Shown: one piece after another, positions 51,681 to 61,044 of the stretch
Layout: each line of letters starts with the position of its first letter
Numbering within the stretch: position 1 is the first letter of the stretch
Source of the DNA: Methylobacterium sp. Leaf104
GTDB taxonomy: Bacteria; Pseudomonadota; Alphaproteobacteria; Rhizobiales; Beijerinckiaceae
Reading direction: 5' to 3'
DNA: 64,000 nt
NCBI RefSeq assembly: GCF_001422885.1
Contig: NZ_LMMZ01000012.1
Span: 126,388 to 190,387, forward strand
Notes under the pieces: model-generated
The model's input: only the letters and a program-made list of their open reading frames with translations
The model's database searches: none
Told to the model about the DNA's origin: nothing
Translations under genes and position numbers: made by a program

Positions 51681-53863
51681 CACGCCCGCCGCAGATCCGT
51701 GTTCTTCACGGGCATCTGGCGCACGCGCTTTCCCGTTGCCGCGAAGATGGCGTTCAGCACGGCGGGGGCCGCCACCGCGATGGTGGGCTCGCCGACGCCG
51801 CCCCAGAATCCGCCCGACGGCATCACGATGGTCTCGACCACCGGCATCTCTTCGAGGCGCATCACCGGATAGGTGTCGAAGTTCGTCTGCTCGATGCGGC
51901 CGTCCTTGACCGTGCATTCCTGGTAGAGGGCCGCCGACAGGCCGTACACGAAGGAGCCCGCGATCTGGGCATCGATCTGCTGCGGATTGAGGGCGTGGCC
52001 CGGATCGGTGGCCGCGACGATGCGGTGGACCTTGACCGCCCCGTCATCGCCGACCGAGACCTCGGCCACCGCCGCCACGTACGAGCCGAAACCCATCATC
52101 TGAGCGAGGCCGCGGTGGATGCCTTGCGGAGGCTTCGAGCCCCAGCCGGCCTTGTCCGCCACAGCCTGCAGCACCGCCCGGTGCTTGGGATGCTTGTCCA
52201 TCAGCTTCAGCCGGAAGGCCAGGGGATCCTGCCCCGCCGCATGGGCGAGTTCGTCCATGAAGCATTCCAGGTAGATGGCGTTCGGGTTCATGTTCACGCC
52301 GCGCCAGAACCCCGGCGGTACGTGCGGGTTGCGCATCGCGTGATCGACCAGGATGTTCGGGATGGCGTAGCCGATCGCCGCCTCGGCGCCGCCGGGATTG
52401 AGGCCCTGGAACACCACGGGGTCCTTGCCGTCCACCATCCGGTTCGGCGCCACCGAAACGAGGATCGACTGGCCCGAGATGCGCATGTGCAGCCCGGTGA
52501 GGTTGCCGCCCTCGTCGAGGCCGGCGCGCATCCGGCACTGGGTGATGGGGTGGTAGCGCCCGTGGGTCATGTCCTCCTCACGGGTCCAGATCAGCTTGAT
52601 CGGGGTCCCGGGCATTTCCTTCGCGATGAGGACGGCCTGGCGCAGCCAGTCGTGGGTGGCGCCGCGCCGGCCGAAGCCGCCGCCGAGCAGGAGCTTGTAG
52701 ACGTCGCACTGGTTCGCCGAGAGGCCGGCGGCCTCGGCGACGGCGGCCAGCGCCGCCTCGCCGTTCTGGGTCGGTGCCCAGGCCTCGCAGCGCTCCGGCG
52801 TCCAGCGCACCGTGGCGTTCATCGGCTCCATGGTGGCGTGATTCTGGAACGGCACGCCGTAGGTCGCCTCCACGACCCGGGTCGCTCCCTTCAGAGCGCT
52901 CGTGACGTCCCCGCCCTTGTTGCCCACATAGGCTTCCTTGGCGTCGAGCCCCTCGCGCAGGGTCGCCGCGATGGTCTCGCTCGAGACCTGGCCGTTCGGG
53001 CCCTCGTCCCAGACGATCGGCAGGGCCTCCACCGCGGTCTTGGCACGCCAGAACGTGTCGGCGATCACCGCCACGCCGGAATCACCCACCGCCACGACCC
53101 TCTTCACGCCCGGCATACCCTCGACCGCCTTGGCGTCGAAGCTCTTCACCGTACCGCCGAAGACCGGGCAGTCGCGGATCGCTGCGTTCAGGAGGCCTGG
53201 CATCGTCAGGTCGATGCCGTAGATTTGGCTACCATCCGTCTTCTCGACGGTGTCGAGACGCTTCACCGGCTTGCCGGCGATGGTCCAGTCCTTCGGATCC
53301 TTGAGGACGATGTCCTTCGGCGGCGCGACCTTTGCCGCCTCCATCGCGACCGCGCCGAAGGTGGTGGTGCGGCCGGAATCCGCATGGCTGATCACGCCCT
53401 TCTCGACGCGGCACTCGGACAGGGCGACGCCCCAGCCCTTGGCGGCGGCCTCGACCAGCATGATGCGGGCGGCCGCGCCCCCCTTGCGGACGTAGTCCTG
53501 CGATTCACGGATGCCGCGGCTGCCGCCGGTGCCGAAATCGCCCCAGACCCGGCCGCGGGCGACGTTCTGGCCCGGCGTCGGGTACTCGGTGACCACCTTC
53601 GACCAGTCGCAGCCGAGTTCCTCGGCCACGAGTTGTGCGAGGCCCGTGAGGGTCCCCTGCCCCATCTCGGAGCGGGCGATGCGGATGACCACGGTCTCGT
53701 CCGGCTTGATCACCACCCAGGCATTGACCTCGGGCGTGAGCGCAGAGGCGGCCCCTTGCGCGGCGGCTTCGGAGAAAGGCACGTGGAAGCCGAGGCTGAG
53801 GCCGGCAGCGGCCGTGCCGGCCACGAAAGCGCGGCGGGAGAGATTCGTCACGGGGGCGTTCAT
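51680..53863 (-). CDS. molybdopterin-binding aldehyde/xanthine dehydrogenase-family large subunit (IorB-like)
   Basis: The 727-aa protein has a Tat signal (NLSRRAFVAGTAAAG), the duplicated Mo-binding domains typical of isoquinoline 1-oxidoreductase beta-type subunits (ARSEMGQGTLTGLAQLV; GGGFGRRGATHDW; FQGLNPGGAEAAIG) and the catalytic Glu in WGGVGEPTIAV. It would sit in the periplasm with the 2Fe-2S subunit and pass electrons to cytochrome c. The substrate is not determined: aldehydes or N-heterocycles are common. ATG 53863 follows GAGGAGAGAG. Confidence 0.87.
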   Translation of the reverse strand: MNAPVTNLSRRAFVAGTAAAGLSLGFHVPFSEAAAQGAASALTPEVNAWVVIKPDETVVIRIARSEMGQGTLTGLAQLVAEELGCDWSKVVTEYPTPGQNVARGRVWGDFGTGGSRGIRESQDYVRKGGAAARIMLVEAAAKGWGVALSECRVEKGVISHADSGRTTTFGAVAMEAAKVAPPKDIVLKDPKDWTIAGKPVKRLDTVEKTDGSQIYGIDLTMPGLLNAAIRDCPVFGGTVKSFDAKAVEGMPGVKRVVAVGDSGVAVIADTFWRAKTAVEALPIVWDEGPNGQVSSETIAATLREGLDAKEAYVGNKGGDVTSALKGATRVVEATYGVPFQNHATMEPMNATVRWTPERCEAWAPTQNGEAALAAVAEAAGLSANQCDVYKLLLGGGFGRRGATHDWLRQAVLIAKEMPGTPIKLIWTREEDMTHGRYHPITQCRMRAGLDEGGNLTGLHMRISGQSILVSVAPNRMVDGKDPVVFQGLNPGGAEAAIGYAIPNILVDHAMRNPHVPPGFWRGVNMNPNAIYLECFMDELAHAAGQDPLAFRLKLMDKHPKHRAVLQAVADKAGWGSKPPQGIHRGLAQMMGFGSYVAAVAEVSVGDDGAVKVHRIVAATDPGHALNPQQIDAQIAGSFVYGLSAALYQECTVKDGRIEQTNFDTYPVMRLEEMPVVETIVMPSGGFWGGVGEPTIAVAAPAVLNAIFAATGKRVRQMPVKNTDLRRA

Positions 53864-53873
53864 GGCTCTCTCC

Positions 53874-54335
53874 TCAACCGGCCTGGCCGCCATCGGCGGC
53901 GAGCTTGATGCCGGCCAGGACGCGGCTGTAGGTGCCGCAGCGGCAGATATTGGTGATCTCGGAGCGGATCTGCGCCTCGCTGGGGCGCGGGTTCTGGGCC
54001 AGCAGCGCCGCCGACGCCATGATCATCCCGGATTGGCAAAAGCCGCATTGCGGCACATCGAGCTCGGCCCAGGCCTTCTGCACCGGGTGCGAGCGATCCT
54101 TCGACAGACCCTCGATCGTCACGATCTTCTGGTCCGGCGTCACGCTGGACACCGGCATCGAACAGGAGCGCACCGCCGTGCCGTCGATATGCACCGTGCA
54201 GGCGCCGCACTGGGCGATGCCGCAGCCGTACTTCGTGCCGGTCAGGCCCGCCTGCTCGCGGATGACCCAGAGGAGCGGGGTGTCAGGTTCGGCCTCGACC
54301 TCGCGGACGGTGCCGTTCAGGTTCAACCGGATCAT
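53874..54335 (-). CDS. (2Fe-2S)-binding small subunit of a molybdenum hydroxylase (IorA-like)
   Basis: The 153-aa protein has both clusters of the family: plant-type ferredoxin cysteines (KYGCGIAQCGACTVH, then SCSMPV) and the C-terminal pair (QCGFCQSGM; ICRCGTYSRV). It lacks a signal and is exported with the Tat-bearing large subunit. It is the first gene of an eight-gene minus-strand operon ending in soxA. Confidence 0.9.
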   Translation of the reverse strand: MIRLNLNGTVREVEAEPDTPLLWVIREQAGLTGTKYGCGIAQCGACTVHIDGTAVRSCSMPVSSVTPDQKIVTIEGLSKDRSHPVQKAWAELDVPQCGFCQSGMIMASAALLAQNPRPSEAQIRSEITNICRCGTYSRVLAGIKLAADGGQAG

Positions 54336-55402
54336 GCGTTTCCTGCCGTTTCGCCCAGTCGTGAGCCGTGCTCCGCCAGATCTCCGCGGGGGCGGCTCCG
54401 TCATTGGAATGGTTGTACGGTGCCGTGGTCGACCAAGTCCACAGCCATTTCTCGCGACAGGACGCTCCCGGATCGAGCCGCGGTACGGCAACGTCTCCGA
54501 ACGGCATTCACTTCATCTTTTCCGTCATCCGGTCCATCTTCATCGACGCTCGGTATCAACACGTCGGATTTGATGCGCAGATATCGATGAATCCAGGAAC
54601 ACAAGCGTCGGCGAAGACTGAATTCCGCCACGCGTCAGCGCCCTGTCATGGCCAGGCCTCAAGGGCGGTTGAATCTCGCAGCCCCGATGCCGACCTCTCG
54701 GGTGACTTCGGGAGATCCCGTACTCGCGCGCGGATCTTCCCTTCCCCGATCGAAGTGCCTCCTTCCCAAGGTCAGCGCTCCGATAGGGGCCGGGCGGCTC
54801 AGGTCTCAACAACTGCAACCGCCCGGCCCTGCCCTGTTGCCGGAAGCTGGCGCGACGGCATCCGTCGGACTCCCGTGTTGCGCTCCGGATTGGGGCCAGG
54901 CGGAATCAGACGGTCATACTCGGCCTCGGGCAGGCCGTCGCTGCTGGCGGCGAGGGCCTCCAGGGCCCCTCGCGATCCCGCGCCGTGATCCGTCCGTGCC
55001 GAGGCAGTGTCGCGTGCCCGCAGGCGGTTTGCCCGATTTGTATGATCTGGATTTGGACGAACCGAGGCAGATGGGTGCGGAGAGGGGACGCGGCATCCAT
55101 CGCAGCCATCAGGCGATCGGCGTTGATCGCCTGCATCTCCCCGGAACCGGGACAAAGGCGTAATGCAGGCGTATTCGGGCGTCGACACCCCGTAGCGCCA
55201 CCGATCCGACCGCGTTACCGACGGCGATGGCCAAAGTTGGCGCCTCCCCATCGGTCTTCATGCTACAAGGTGACGACGGTACAGCCCGATCGATCCACGG
55301 GGTTCCGATGCGCCATCCCTGCCCGCGTTGGACGGTCCGAGGTTTAACCTTGAACGGTCGAACTCGCCGTCATCAGACCCGCCCAAGAAAGGCATCTTCG
55401 CA
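54336..55402. other. gene-poor 1.07-kb region between the Sox operon and the Crp/Fnr gene
   Basis: No frame here has a convincing ribosome site, codon pattern or domain. A weak candidate is the minus-strand frame at 54799-55251, whose end (about 80 residues after GALEALAASSDGLPEAEYD) looks protein-like but has no suitable start. The promoter of the Sox/molybdoenzyme operon must lie near 54340-54450, and that of the Crp/Fnr gene near 55200-55390. Confidence 0.45.
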
Positions 55403-56146
55403 ATGAGCCTCGCCGCTGGCGCCGATCTCAGCATGCTCATTCGGAAGTTGGAGACGATCATCACGGTCTCCGACGCGGAGCGTCGGGCGATCGAAGGCCT
55501 GCCGGTGACGCGCCGACAACTCGGCGCGCACCAGGACATCGTGCGCGATGGCGACCATCCCAAGCAGTGCTGCCTCCTGCTGGATGGCTGGACCTTCCGC
55601 TACAAGCTCCTCGACGAGGGCAAGCGCCAGATCCTGTCGGTGCACATCCCGGGCGACATCCCCGACCTGCAGAGCCTCCACCTGCCGGTGATGGACCACA
55701 GCCTCAGCACCCTGACGGCCTGCACCCTGGCCTTCATTCCGCATGAGGCGCTGCTCGAACTCACCCGCACGCATCCCGGCATCACGGCCGCCCTCTGGCG
55801 CGATACCCTGGTGGATGCCGCGATCTTCCGGGAATGGATGACCAATATCGGCCGGCGCTCGACCCTCGGCCGGATCACGCACTTGTTCTGCGAAATCTAC
55901 CTGAAGCTCCATGCCGTGGGGCTGGCGCGGGACTTCACCTGTGAGATGGCCCTGACGCAGGGCGACATCGCCGACGCGATCGGCGTCTCGAACGTCCACG
56001 TCAACCGCGTCCTGCAGGAACTGCGCGGGCAGGGCCTGCTGACGCTCCAGGGTCAGCGCCTCGTCATCCACGACTGGGACGCGCTGACGAACCGCGCTGA
56101 GTTCGACCCGGCCTATCTGCATCAGAAGCGGCCCGCCGTGCCATGA
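55403..56146 (+). CDS. Crp/Fnr-family transcriptional regulator
   Basis: The 247-aa protein has a cyclic-nucleotide-binding-like sensor domain (GAHQDIVRDGDHPKQCC; SVHIPGDIPDLQSLH) and a C-terminal winged helix with ALTQGDIADAIGVSNVHVNRVLQEL. It lacks the N-terminal cysteine cluster of FNR, so it is probably not an Fe-S oxygen sensor. The 55403 start follows AAAGG by 10 bp. It might control the divergent Sox/molybdoenzyme operon, which is speculative given the 1-kb gap. Confidence 0.88.
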   Translation: MSLAAGADLSMLIRKLETIITVSDAERRAIEGLPVTRRQLGAHQDIVRDGDHPKQCCLLLDGWTFRYKLLDEGKRQILSVHIPGDIPDLQSLHLPVMDHSLSTLTACTLAFIPHEALLELTRTHPGITAALWRDTLVDAAIFREWMTNIGRRSTLGRITHLFCEIYLKLHAVGLARDFTCEMALTQGDIADAIGVSNVHVNRVLQELRGQGLLTLQGQRLVIHDWDALTNRAEFDPAYLHQKRPAVP

Positions 56147-56391
56147 CCCTGAGCCTCCAGCCCGTCCGGATCCGGACCGAGAGCAGCGACGAGGAAGGCC
56201 GGCTGGTGCTGGCCGAAGGGATCCTCGTCGCGATCCTGGTCCGGCTCTCGTCGGACCACGGCGCGGAGGCCGGATGCTGGTTCCTGGAGGTGGGTTTCGG
56301 CAGGCTGGGGTCGCCGCGGCCGGCCCCCTTCCTCGATCTGGCCGAGGCGCTGACCTGGATCGCGGCGCAGGACGTACCCTCTACCGGCTAA
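56143..56391 (+). CDS. 82-aa hypothetical protein coupled to the regulator
   Basis: The ORF starts in the Crp/Fnr stop codon (ATGA), a strong sign of translational coupling. The 82-residue product is acidic, with an RTESSDEEGRLVLAEG stretch, an internal CWFLEVGFG and a helical end (DLAEALTWIAAQD). No known family is recognised and there is no signal peptide or membrane helix. Confidence 0.65.
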   Translation: MTLSLQPVRIRTESSDEEGRLVLAEGILVAILVRLSSDHGAEAGCWFLEVGFGRLGSPRPAPFLDLAEALTWIAAQDVPSTG

Positions 56392-56511
56392 CCGGTACGC
56401 GACGGCGTCCGCGCAGCCCGGCCGAGAGCGACGAGAATGGCGCTTCCGAGGAGCGTCGCGCCCGGTGTCCGGCCAACCGGACCGGGGGGTGCGCCGGTCC
56501 GGAGCCGGGTC

Positions 56512-57357
56512 TCAGGTCAGCCGCAGGCGGTGGCCGTCCGGGTCGCGGATCTGGCGGGGGACCCCACCGGCGCCGGCGAAGACCAGGACGGTGGCGGCGA
56601 TGTCGTGGTCGCCGCAGGCCTGGCCGCCTCGGGGAAATTTCCCTGCATAGTCAAGGAGTTCGACGTGCGGCGTCGGTGCCCCCGGCGGGTGCAGGCCGGT
56701 GACGGTGACGTGCGGGTCGGGCACGCGATCGAGCCGGGCCTGTTCGGGACCGACATTGGTGGAGCGCGCCCCCATCGTGAAGCCGAGGGCTTCGTAGAAG
56801 GCGAGGCTCGCGGCGGTGTCCGCCACCGAGAGGGCCGAGTGGTCGATGCCGAGGCAGGGATCCGGCCCCGCCCGGCGCCAGGCATCGGGTATGCCATCAA
56901 GCGGAAACTCAAGGAATTCAAGGGGATGCCCCTCGGGGTCGCGGAACTTGAAGGCGCTCACCCCGCCCGAGGCCGCGGGTAGGCGCTCCGGTCCGGCCGT
57001 GGAGATCGGGCGCCAGCCCGGCGTCGCCGACAGGCGTGCGAACGCGGCCGCCATGTCCGAGACCACGATAGCGATGTGCTGGAACAGGGGGCTCCAGCCC
57101 GGCACGTCGTCGGGATAGGGCCGGCCCGGCCGGTCGAATCCGACGAGGTCGACGTGCTGTGCGCCGAGGCGGAGGGACACCACGGACTCGCCAAAAGTGG
57201 TTCGCCGGTCGACCAGGGGTCGTGTCGAGGTCACGCGGGAAAACCCGAGCGCCGCCGTGAAATACCGCGCCAGTATTTCAGGATCGGCGCTGACGAGGCG
57301 GATCCGGTCCAGGCACAGCGTTCCGGCTCCGATGTCCGGCCTCGCGCCATCCGTCAT
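56512..57357 (-). CDS. VOC family protein with two glyoxalase-like domains
   Basis: The 281-aa protein has two VOC modules: LCLDRIRLVSADPEILARYF to FKFRDPEGHPLEF, and GIDHSALSVADTAAS to RDPDGHRLRLT. Family members include glyoxalases, extradiol dioxygenases and lyases that bind a divalent metal. Its start overlaps the SMP-30 stop by 4 bp. It is the last gene of a four-gene operon. Confidence 0.87.
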   Translation of the reverse strand: MTDGARPDIGAGTLCLDRIRLVSADPEILARYFTAALGFSRVTSTRPLVDRRTTFGESVVSLRLGAQHVDLVGFDRPGRPYPDDVPGWSPLFQHIAIVVSDMAAAFARLSATPGWRPISTAGPERLPAASGGVSAFKFRDPEGHPLEFLEFPLDGIPDAWRRAGPDPCLGIDHSALSVADTAASLAFYEALGFTMGARSTNVGPEQARLDRVPDPHVTVTGLHPPGAPTPHVELLDYAGKFPRGGQACGDHDIAATVLVFAGAGGVPRQIRDPDGHRLRLT

Positions 57358-58256
57358 GGGGTCTGCGCGCCGCGCCGGTTGAGGAAGATCGCGTAGAGGG
57401 TGTGCGAGCCGCCGATGAACAGGCGGTTCTTCATCCGGCCGCCGAAGGCGAGGTTCGAGACCCGGTGCGGCACGAAGATCTTGCCCATCAGGTGGCCGGA
57501 CGGGTCGATGCAGTGGACGCCGTCGGCGGCGCTGCTCCAGACGTTGCCGTCCTCGTCGACCCGCATCCCGTCGCAATAGCCCGGCGCGACGGTGTGGAAG
57601 ACCCCGCCGCCCGAGAGGGCGAAGTCCGGCCCGACATCGAAGACGCGGATGAACTGGCGCGGGTTCGGCCGGCTCTGGTCGCCGGTCTCGGAGACGTAGA
57701 GCCTTCGCTCGTCGGGGGAGAAGGCGAGTCCGTTCGGCCCGTCGAAATCGGTGGCCATGGCGCGGATCGCGCCCGAGCCCGGATCCAGGCGGTAGAGCGC
57801 CGGCGGCTGCTCCGAGACCTGGCGGCCGCCCTCGTAGTCGTTGGCAATGCCGTAGACCGGATCGGTGAACCAGATCCCGCCGTCGGAGGCCACCACCACG
57901 TCGTTCGGGGCGTTGAGGCGGCGCCCGGCATGGTGGGTGACCAGGGTGGTGACGGCGCCGTCGTACTCGGTGCGAGACAGGCAGCGGTTCCGGTGCGAGC
58001 AGGCGATCAGCCGGCCCTGGCGGTCGCGGGTCTGGCCGTTGGCGAAGTGCGAGGGCGCCCGGTAGACCGACAGCCCCTCGGCCTCGCTCCAGCGCAGGGT
58101 GCGGTCGCGGGGCAGGTCCTGGAACAGGAGGCAATCGGCATCCCCGAACCAGACCGGCCCCTCGATCCAGCGGAAGCCGGTGGCGATCTCCTCGAGTTCG
58201 GCATTGCCGAGCAGGTACCCGGCGAAGCGCGGATCGACGATCTCGAAGCCCGCCAT
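57354..58256 (-). CDS. SMP-30/gluconolactonase family protein
   Basis: The 300-aa six-bladed propeller has WIEGPVWFGDADCLLFQD, the metal ligand Glu near residue 32, NAPNDVVVASDG and GYCDGMRVDEDGNVW. It hydrolyses sugar or other lactones in the cytoplasm. It lies 4 bp after the cupin gene in the DoxX-cupin-SMP30-VOC operon, suggesting a lactone intermediate is formed by one of the neighbouring oxidoreductases. Confidence 0.9.
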   Translation of the reverse strand: MAGFEIVDPRFAGYLLGNAELEEIATGFRWIEGPVWFGDADCLLFQDLPRDRTLRWSEAEGLSVYRAPSHFANGQTRDRQGRLIACSHRNRCLSRTEYDGAVTTLVTHHAGRRLNAPNDVVVASDGGIWFTDPVYGIANDYEGGRQVSEQPPALYRLDPGSGAIRAMATDFDGPNGLAFSPDERRLYVSETGDQSRPNPRQFIRVFDVGPDFALSGGGVFHTVAPGYCDGMRVDEDGNVWSSAADGVHCIDPSGHLMGKIFVPHRVSNLAFGGRMKNRLFIGGSHTLYAIFLNRRGAQTP

Positions 58257-58260
58257 GCCG

Positions 58261-58731
58261 CTAGCGGAACCGGCACGGGGTGGCGAGGGTCGGCGGCGAA
58301 TCGAACTGCACCACCATCAGCACGGCGGGCTCGGACCCGACGGTGCCGGAGAGGTGCCCCTGGCGCCCGTCCCGCGGCCTCGTGTTCTGGTCCTCCCCGA
58401 AGGAGATCTCGCCGGGTCCCATCTCGACGCGGGTGCCGTCCATCGATTCGACGAACCAGCGGCCCGAGAGCGGGATGATCCATTGCGGCTTCGGGTTCTC
58501 GTGCCAGGCCCCGGTCCAGCCCACCGGCTGCACCGTGACCATCACGGTGGCGCCGTCATGGGTCTGGGTCCCCTGCCATTGCGGGTCGGCCGGCGGCTGC
58601 ATCGACTTCATGTCGAAGTCGGTCAGCGCGCAGCGGGTCTGGTGGCTGACGCCCTCGGCGTCGGTCCAGAGGTGCCAGTAGGGCACGCGGGGTTTCTCGG
58701 GGGCGCCCTCGTCGCGCGTGGAATCACTCAT
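58261..58731 (-). CDS. cupin domain protein
   Basis: The 156-aa protein shows a cupin barrel: WTGAWHENPKPQWIIPLSG, SMDGTRVEMGPGEISFGED and a C-terminal VVQFDSPP strand. The His/Glu/His pattern for a metal is only partly visible, so it may be an enzyme or a binding protein. Its start overlaps the DoxX stop by 4 bp. Confidence 0.82.
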   Translation of the reverse strand: MSDSTRDEGAPEKPRVPYWHLWTDAEGVSHQTRCALTDFDMKSMQPPADPQWQGTQTHDGATVMVTVQPVGWTGAWHENPKPQWIIPLSGRWFVESMDGTRVEMGPGEISFGEDQNTRPRDGRQGHLSGTVGSEPAVLMVVQFDSPPTLATPCRFR

Positions 58732-59222
58732 GGGCTTGTCCTGGCGGGCTCGGAAACGGGGGCGGTGCGGTAGGGCTGCGACGAGGCGAGCGGATCGGCG
58801 AGGAAGAGCCGCACGGTGTCCGCCCCGGTGCCGAAGGTGATGAGCAGAAACCCGCCGGCGAGCGCGAAGTTCTTCAGGAAATCCCAGAACAGGCTCCGGC
58901 CCTTGCTGTCGCCGCCGGCCCAGAAATCGCCGGGGCGCCAGAACTGCTTCCACAGCAGCGCCGTGACGCCGCAATAGCCGGCGAGCACGAAGGCGGCGGC
59001 CCGGTCGGCGATGCCGGTGAGGATGCCCAGGGACATCACGATCTCGACGAACAGCCCGGCGAGGATGAGCGCCCGGGCGAGCCCGGCACTGGCGACCCGC
59101 TCGCGCGCCTGCCCCACGGCGCCCCGGAAGTTCAGGATCTTGTCGAGGGCGCTGAAGGGCAGGAACAGCAGCACCAGGAGGAGCCGGACCGCGAAGGCGA
59201 CGACGAGGCTGAGGGTGAGCAC
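58728..59222 (-). CDS. DoxX family membrane protein
   Basis: The 164-aa protein has four membrane helices (LVVAFAVRLLLVLLFLPFSA; LILAGLFVEIVMSLGIL; AAFVLAGYCGVTALLW; GGFLLITFGTG), the DoxX pattern. GTG 59222 follows GGAGG by about 9 bp; the frame extends to 59342, but the longer N-terminus is unlikely. DoxX-type proteins act with quinone-dependent oxidoreductases in several systems. It is first in its operon and divergent from the GMC oxidoreductase. Confidence 0.84.
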   Translation of the reverse strand: MLTLSLVVAFAVRLLLVLLFLPFSALDKILNFRGAVGQARERVASAGLARALILAGLFVEIVMSLGILTGIADRAAAFVLAGYCGVTALLWKQFWRPGDFWAGGDSKGRSLFWDFLKNFALAGGFLLITFGTGADTVRLFLADPLASSQPYRTAPVSEPARTSP

Positions 59223-59481
59223 GGAGCGGTCCTCCAAGGCGCGGTCCGAAGGGGACGCTGGCGGGCCGGTGACGGGTGATGATGTCGGCCGGCGATGACG
59301 AAGGCGCGCGAACGTGATGCCATCGGCGGTTGAACGCGGCACCCGCGCGCCGGTTCAAACGTTCGGAGCGTCGGAGGCCTCGCGGCGGCGCGCGCCGCCG
59401 CCGGGCGGCCGGCACGGCGCCGGCATCCGTGGCCCGCCCGGGCCGCGGCACGGATTCTCGATGGACCCGCGAAGGACCCCC

Positions 59482-61044
59482 ATGAGCGACGAGCAGTACG
59501 ACGTGGTCATCGTGGGCTCGGGGCCGGGCGGCGGCACCATGGCCTGGCGCCTGGCGCAGACCGGCAAGCGCGTGCTGCTGCTGGAGCGCGGCGGCTACCT
59601 GCCGCGCGAGCGCGAGAACTGGGACAGCCAGGCCGTGTTCGTGGATGCGCGCTACCAGGCGCCCGAGACCTGGTACGGCGCCGACGGGCGCACCTTCCAC
59701 CCCGGCCTGCACTACTACGTGGGCGGCAACAGCAAGGTCTACGGCTCGGTGCTGCTGCGCCTGCGCGCCCGCGACTTCGACGTGGTGCGCCACCCCGACG
59801 GCGACGCGCCCGAATGGCCGGTGAAGTACGACACCTTCGCGCCCTACTACCAGGCGGCCGAGGAACTCTACCACGTGCACGGCCTGCGCGGGGAAGACCC
59901 CACCGAGCCGCCGGCGGCCAAGCCCTACGCCTACCCGCCGGTCTCCCACGAGCCGCGCATCCAGGAGCTCTTCGACGGGCTCAAGCGCGAGGGACACCGG
60001 CCCTTCCACCTGCCGGTGGGGGTGCTGCTCGACGAGCGCGACGGAAAGGCCCTACCGCACTCGGCCTGCATCCGCTGCGACGCCTTCGACGGCTATCCCT
60101 GCCTGACCAACGGCAAGGCCGATGCGCAGGTCGTCTGCGTCGACCCGGCCCTGGCCCGGCACCCGAACCTCACCCTCTGGACCGGCGCCTACGTGGAGCG
60201 CCTCCTGACCGGCCCGAGCGGGCGCGCGATCACCGGGGTCGAGCTCGTCCGCGACGGGCAGCGCCGCACGGTGACGGGCGACATCGTCGTGGTGGCCTGC
60301 GGCGCCCTCTCCTCGGCGCTGCTGATGCTGCGCTCGGCCAACGACGCGCACCCGCAGGGTCTCGCCAACGCCTCGGGCCAGGTCGGGCGCAACTACATGC
60401 GCCACAACAACGCCACCGTGCTCGCCGTCTCGCGCACCCCGAACCCGACCAAGTTCCAGAAGACCCTCGGGCTGAACGACTTCTACTTCGGTGCGGACGA
60501 CTGGGACTTTCCGCTGGGCCACATCCAGATGGTCGGCAAGTCCGACGGTACCCAGATCCACGGCGAGGGCCTGCCGGGCTTCCTGCAATGGTTTCCCGAG
60601 AAGCCCTTCGACTGGATCGCGAAGCATTCCCTCGACTTCTGGCTGACCTCGGAGGATCTGCCCCGGCCCGAGAACCGGATCTTCTACGAGGGCGGCCGGG
60701 TCCGCCTCGACCTCACCGAGAGCAACATGGAGGGGCATGCCCGCCTGAAACGGAAGCTGCGCGACCTCTGCGGCAAGCTCGACGTGCACCCGCACCTGTT
60801 CGACCGCTCGCTCTATCTGGGCAAGGACACGCCGATCGGCGGCACGGCGCACCAGGCCGGCACCCTGCGCTTCGGCGAGGACCCGGCGACCTCGGTGCTC
60901 GACCTCGATTGCCGCGCCCACGGCATCGACAACCTCTACGTCACCGATGCGAGCTTCTTCCCCTCGATCGGGGCCGTGAACCCGACGCTGACGATCATCG
61001 CCAACGCCCTGCGGGTGGGCGACCACATCGCGGCCCGGCTGTGA
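59482..61044 (+). CDS. GMC family oxidoreductase
   Basis: The 520-aa flavoprotein has the FAD site DVVIVGSGPGGGTMAWRLA, GGNSKVYGSVLLRLR, and the GMC C-terminal block GGTAHQAGTLRFG and SIGAVNPTLTIIANA with the catalytic His/Asn region. Members oxidise alcohols or sugars. ATG 59482 is 8 bp after AAGGA and excludes an unlikely extension to 59314. Its neighbours (lactonase, cupin, DoxX) fit oxidation of a cyclic sugar or alcohol to a lactone. Confidence 0.9.
   Translation: MSDEQYDVVIVGSGPGGGTMAWRLAQTGKRVLLLERGGYLPRERENWDSQAVFVDARYQAPETWYGADGRTFHPGLHYYVGGNSKVYGSVLLRLRARDFDVVRHPDGDAPEWPVKYDTFAPYYQAAEELYHVHGLRGEDPTEPPAAKPYAYPPVSHEPRIQELFDGLKREGHRPFHLPVGVLLDERDGKALPHSACIRCDAFDGYPCLTNGKADAQVVCVDPALARHPNLTLWTGAYVERLLTGPSGRAITGVELVRDGQRRTVTGDIVVVACGALSSALLMLRSANDAHPQGLANASGQVGRNYMRHNNATVLAVSRTPNPTKFQKTLGLNDFYFGADDWDFPLGHIQMVGKSDGTQIHGEGLPGFLQWFPEKPFDWIAKHSLDFWLTSEDLPRPENRIFYEGGRVRLDLTESNMEGHARLKRKLRDLCGKLDVHPHLFDRSLYLGKDTPIGGTAHQAGTLRFGEDPATSVLDLDCRAHGIDNLYVTDASFFPSIGAVNPTLTIIANALRVGDHIAARL

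Noticed and set aside
48100-54335. Complete Sox system
   Set aside because: soxB, soxC and soxD are not in this stretch; only soxX, soxY, soxZ, soxA and a flavoprotein are present.
55123-55136. Possible FNR/CRP box (TTGAT-CGCC-TGCAT)
   Set aside because: The right half does not match ATCAA and it is poorly placed for either flanking promoter.
54799-55251. Minus-strand 150-aa frame before the Crp/Fnr gene
   Set aside because: Only its C-terminal third looks protein-like and no internal start or ribosome site supports a shorter gene; recorded as a weak candidate, not a feature.
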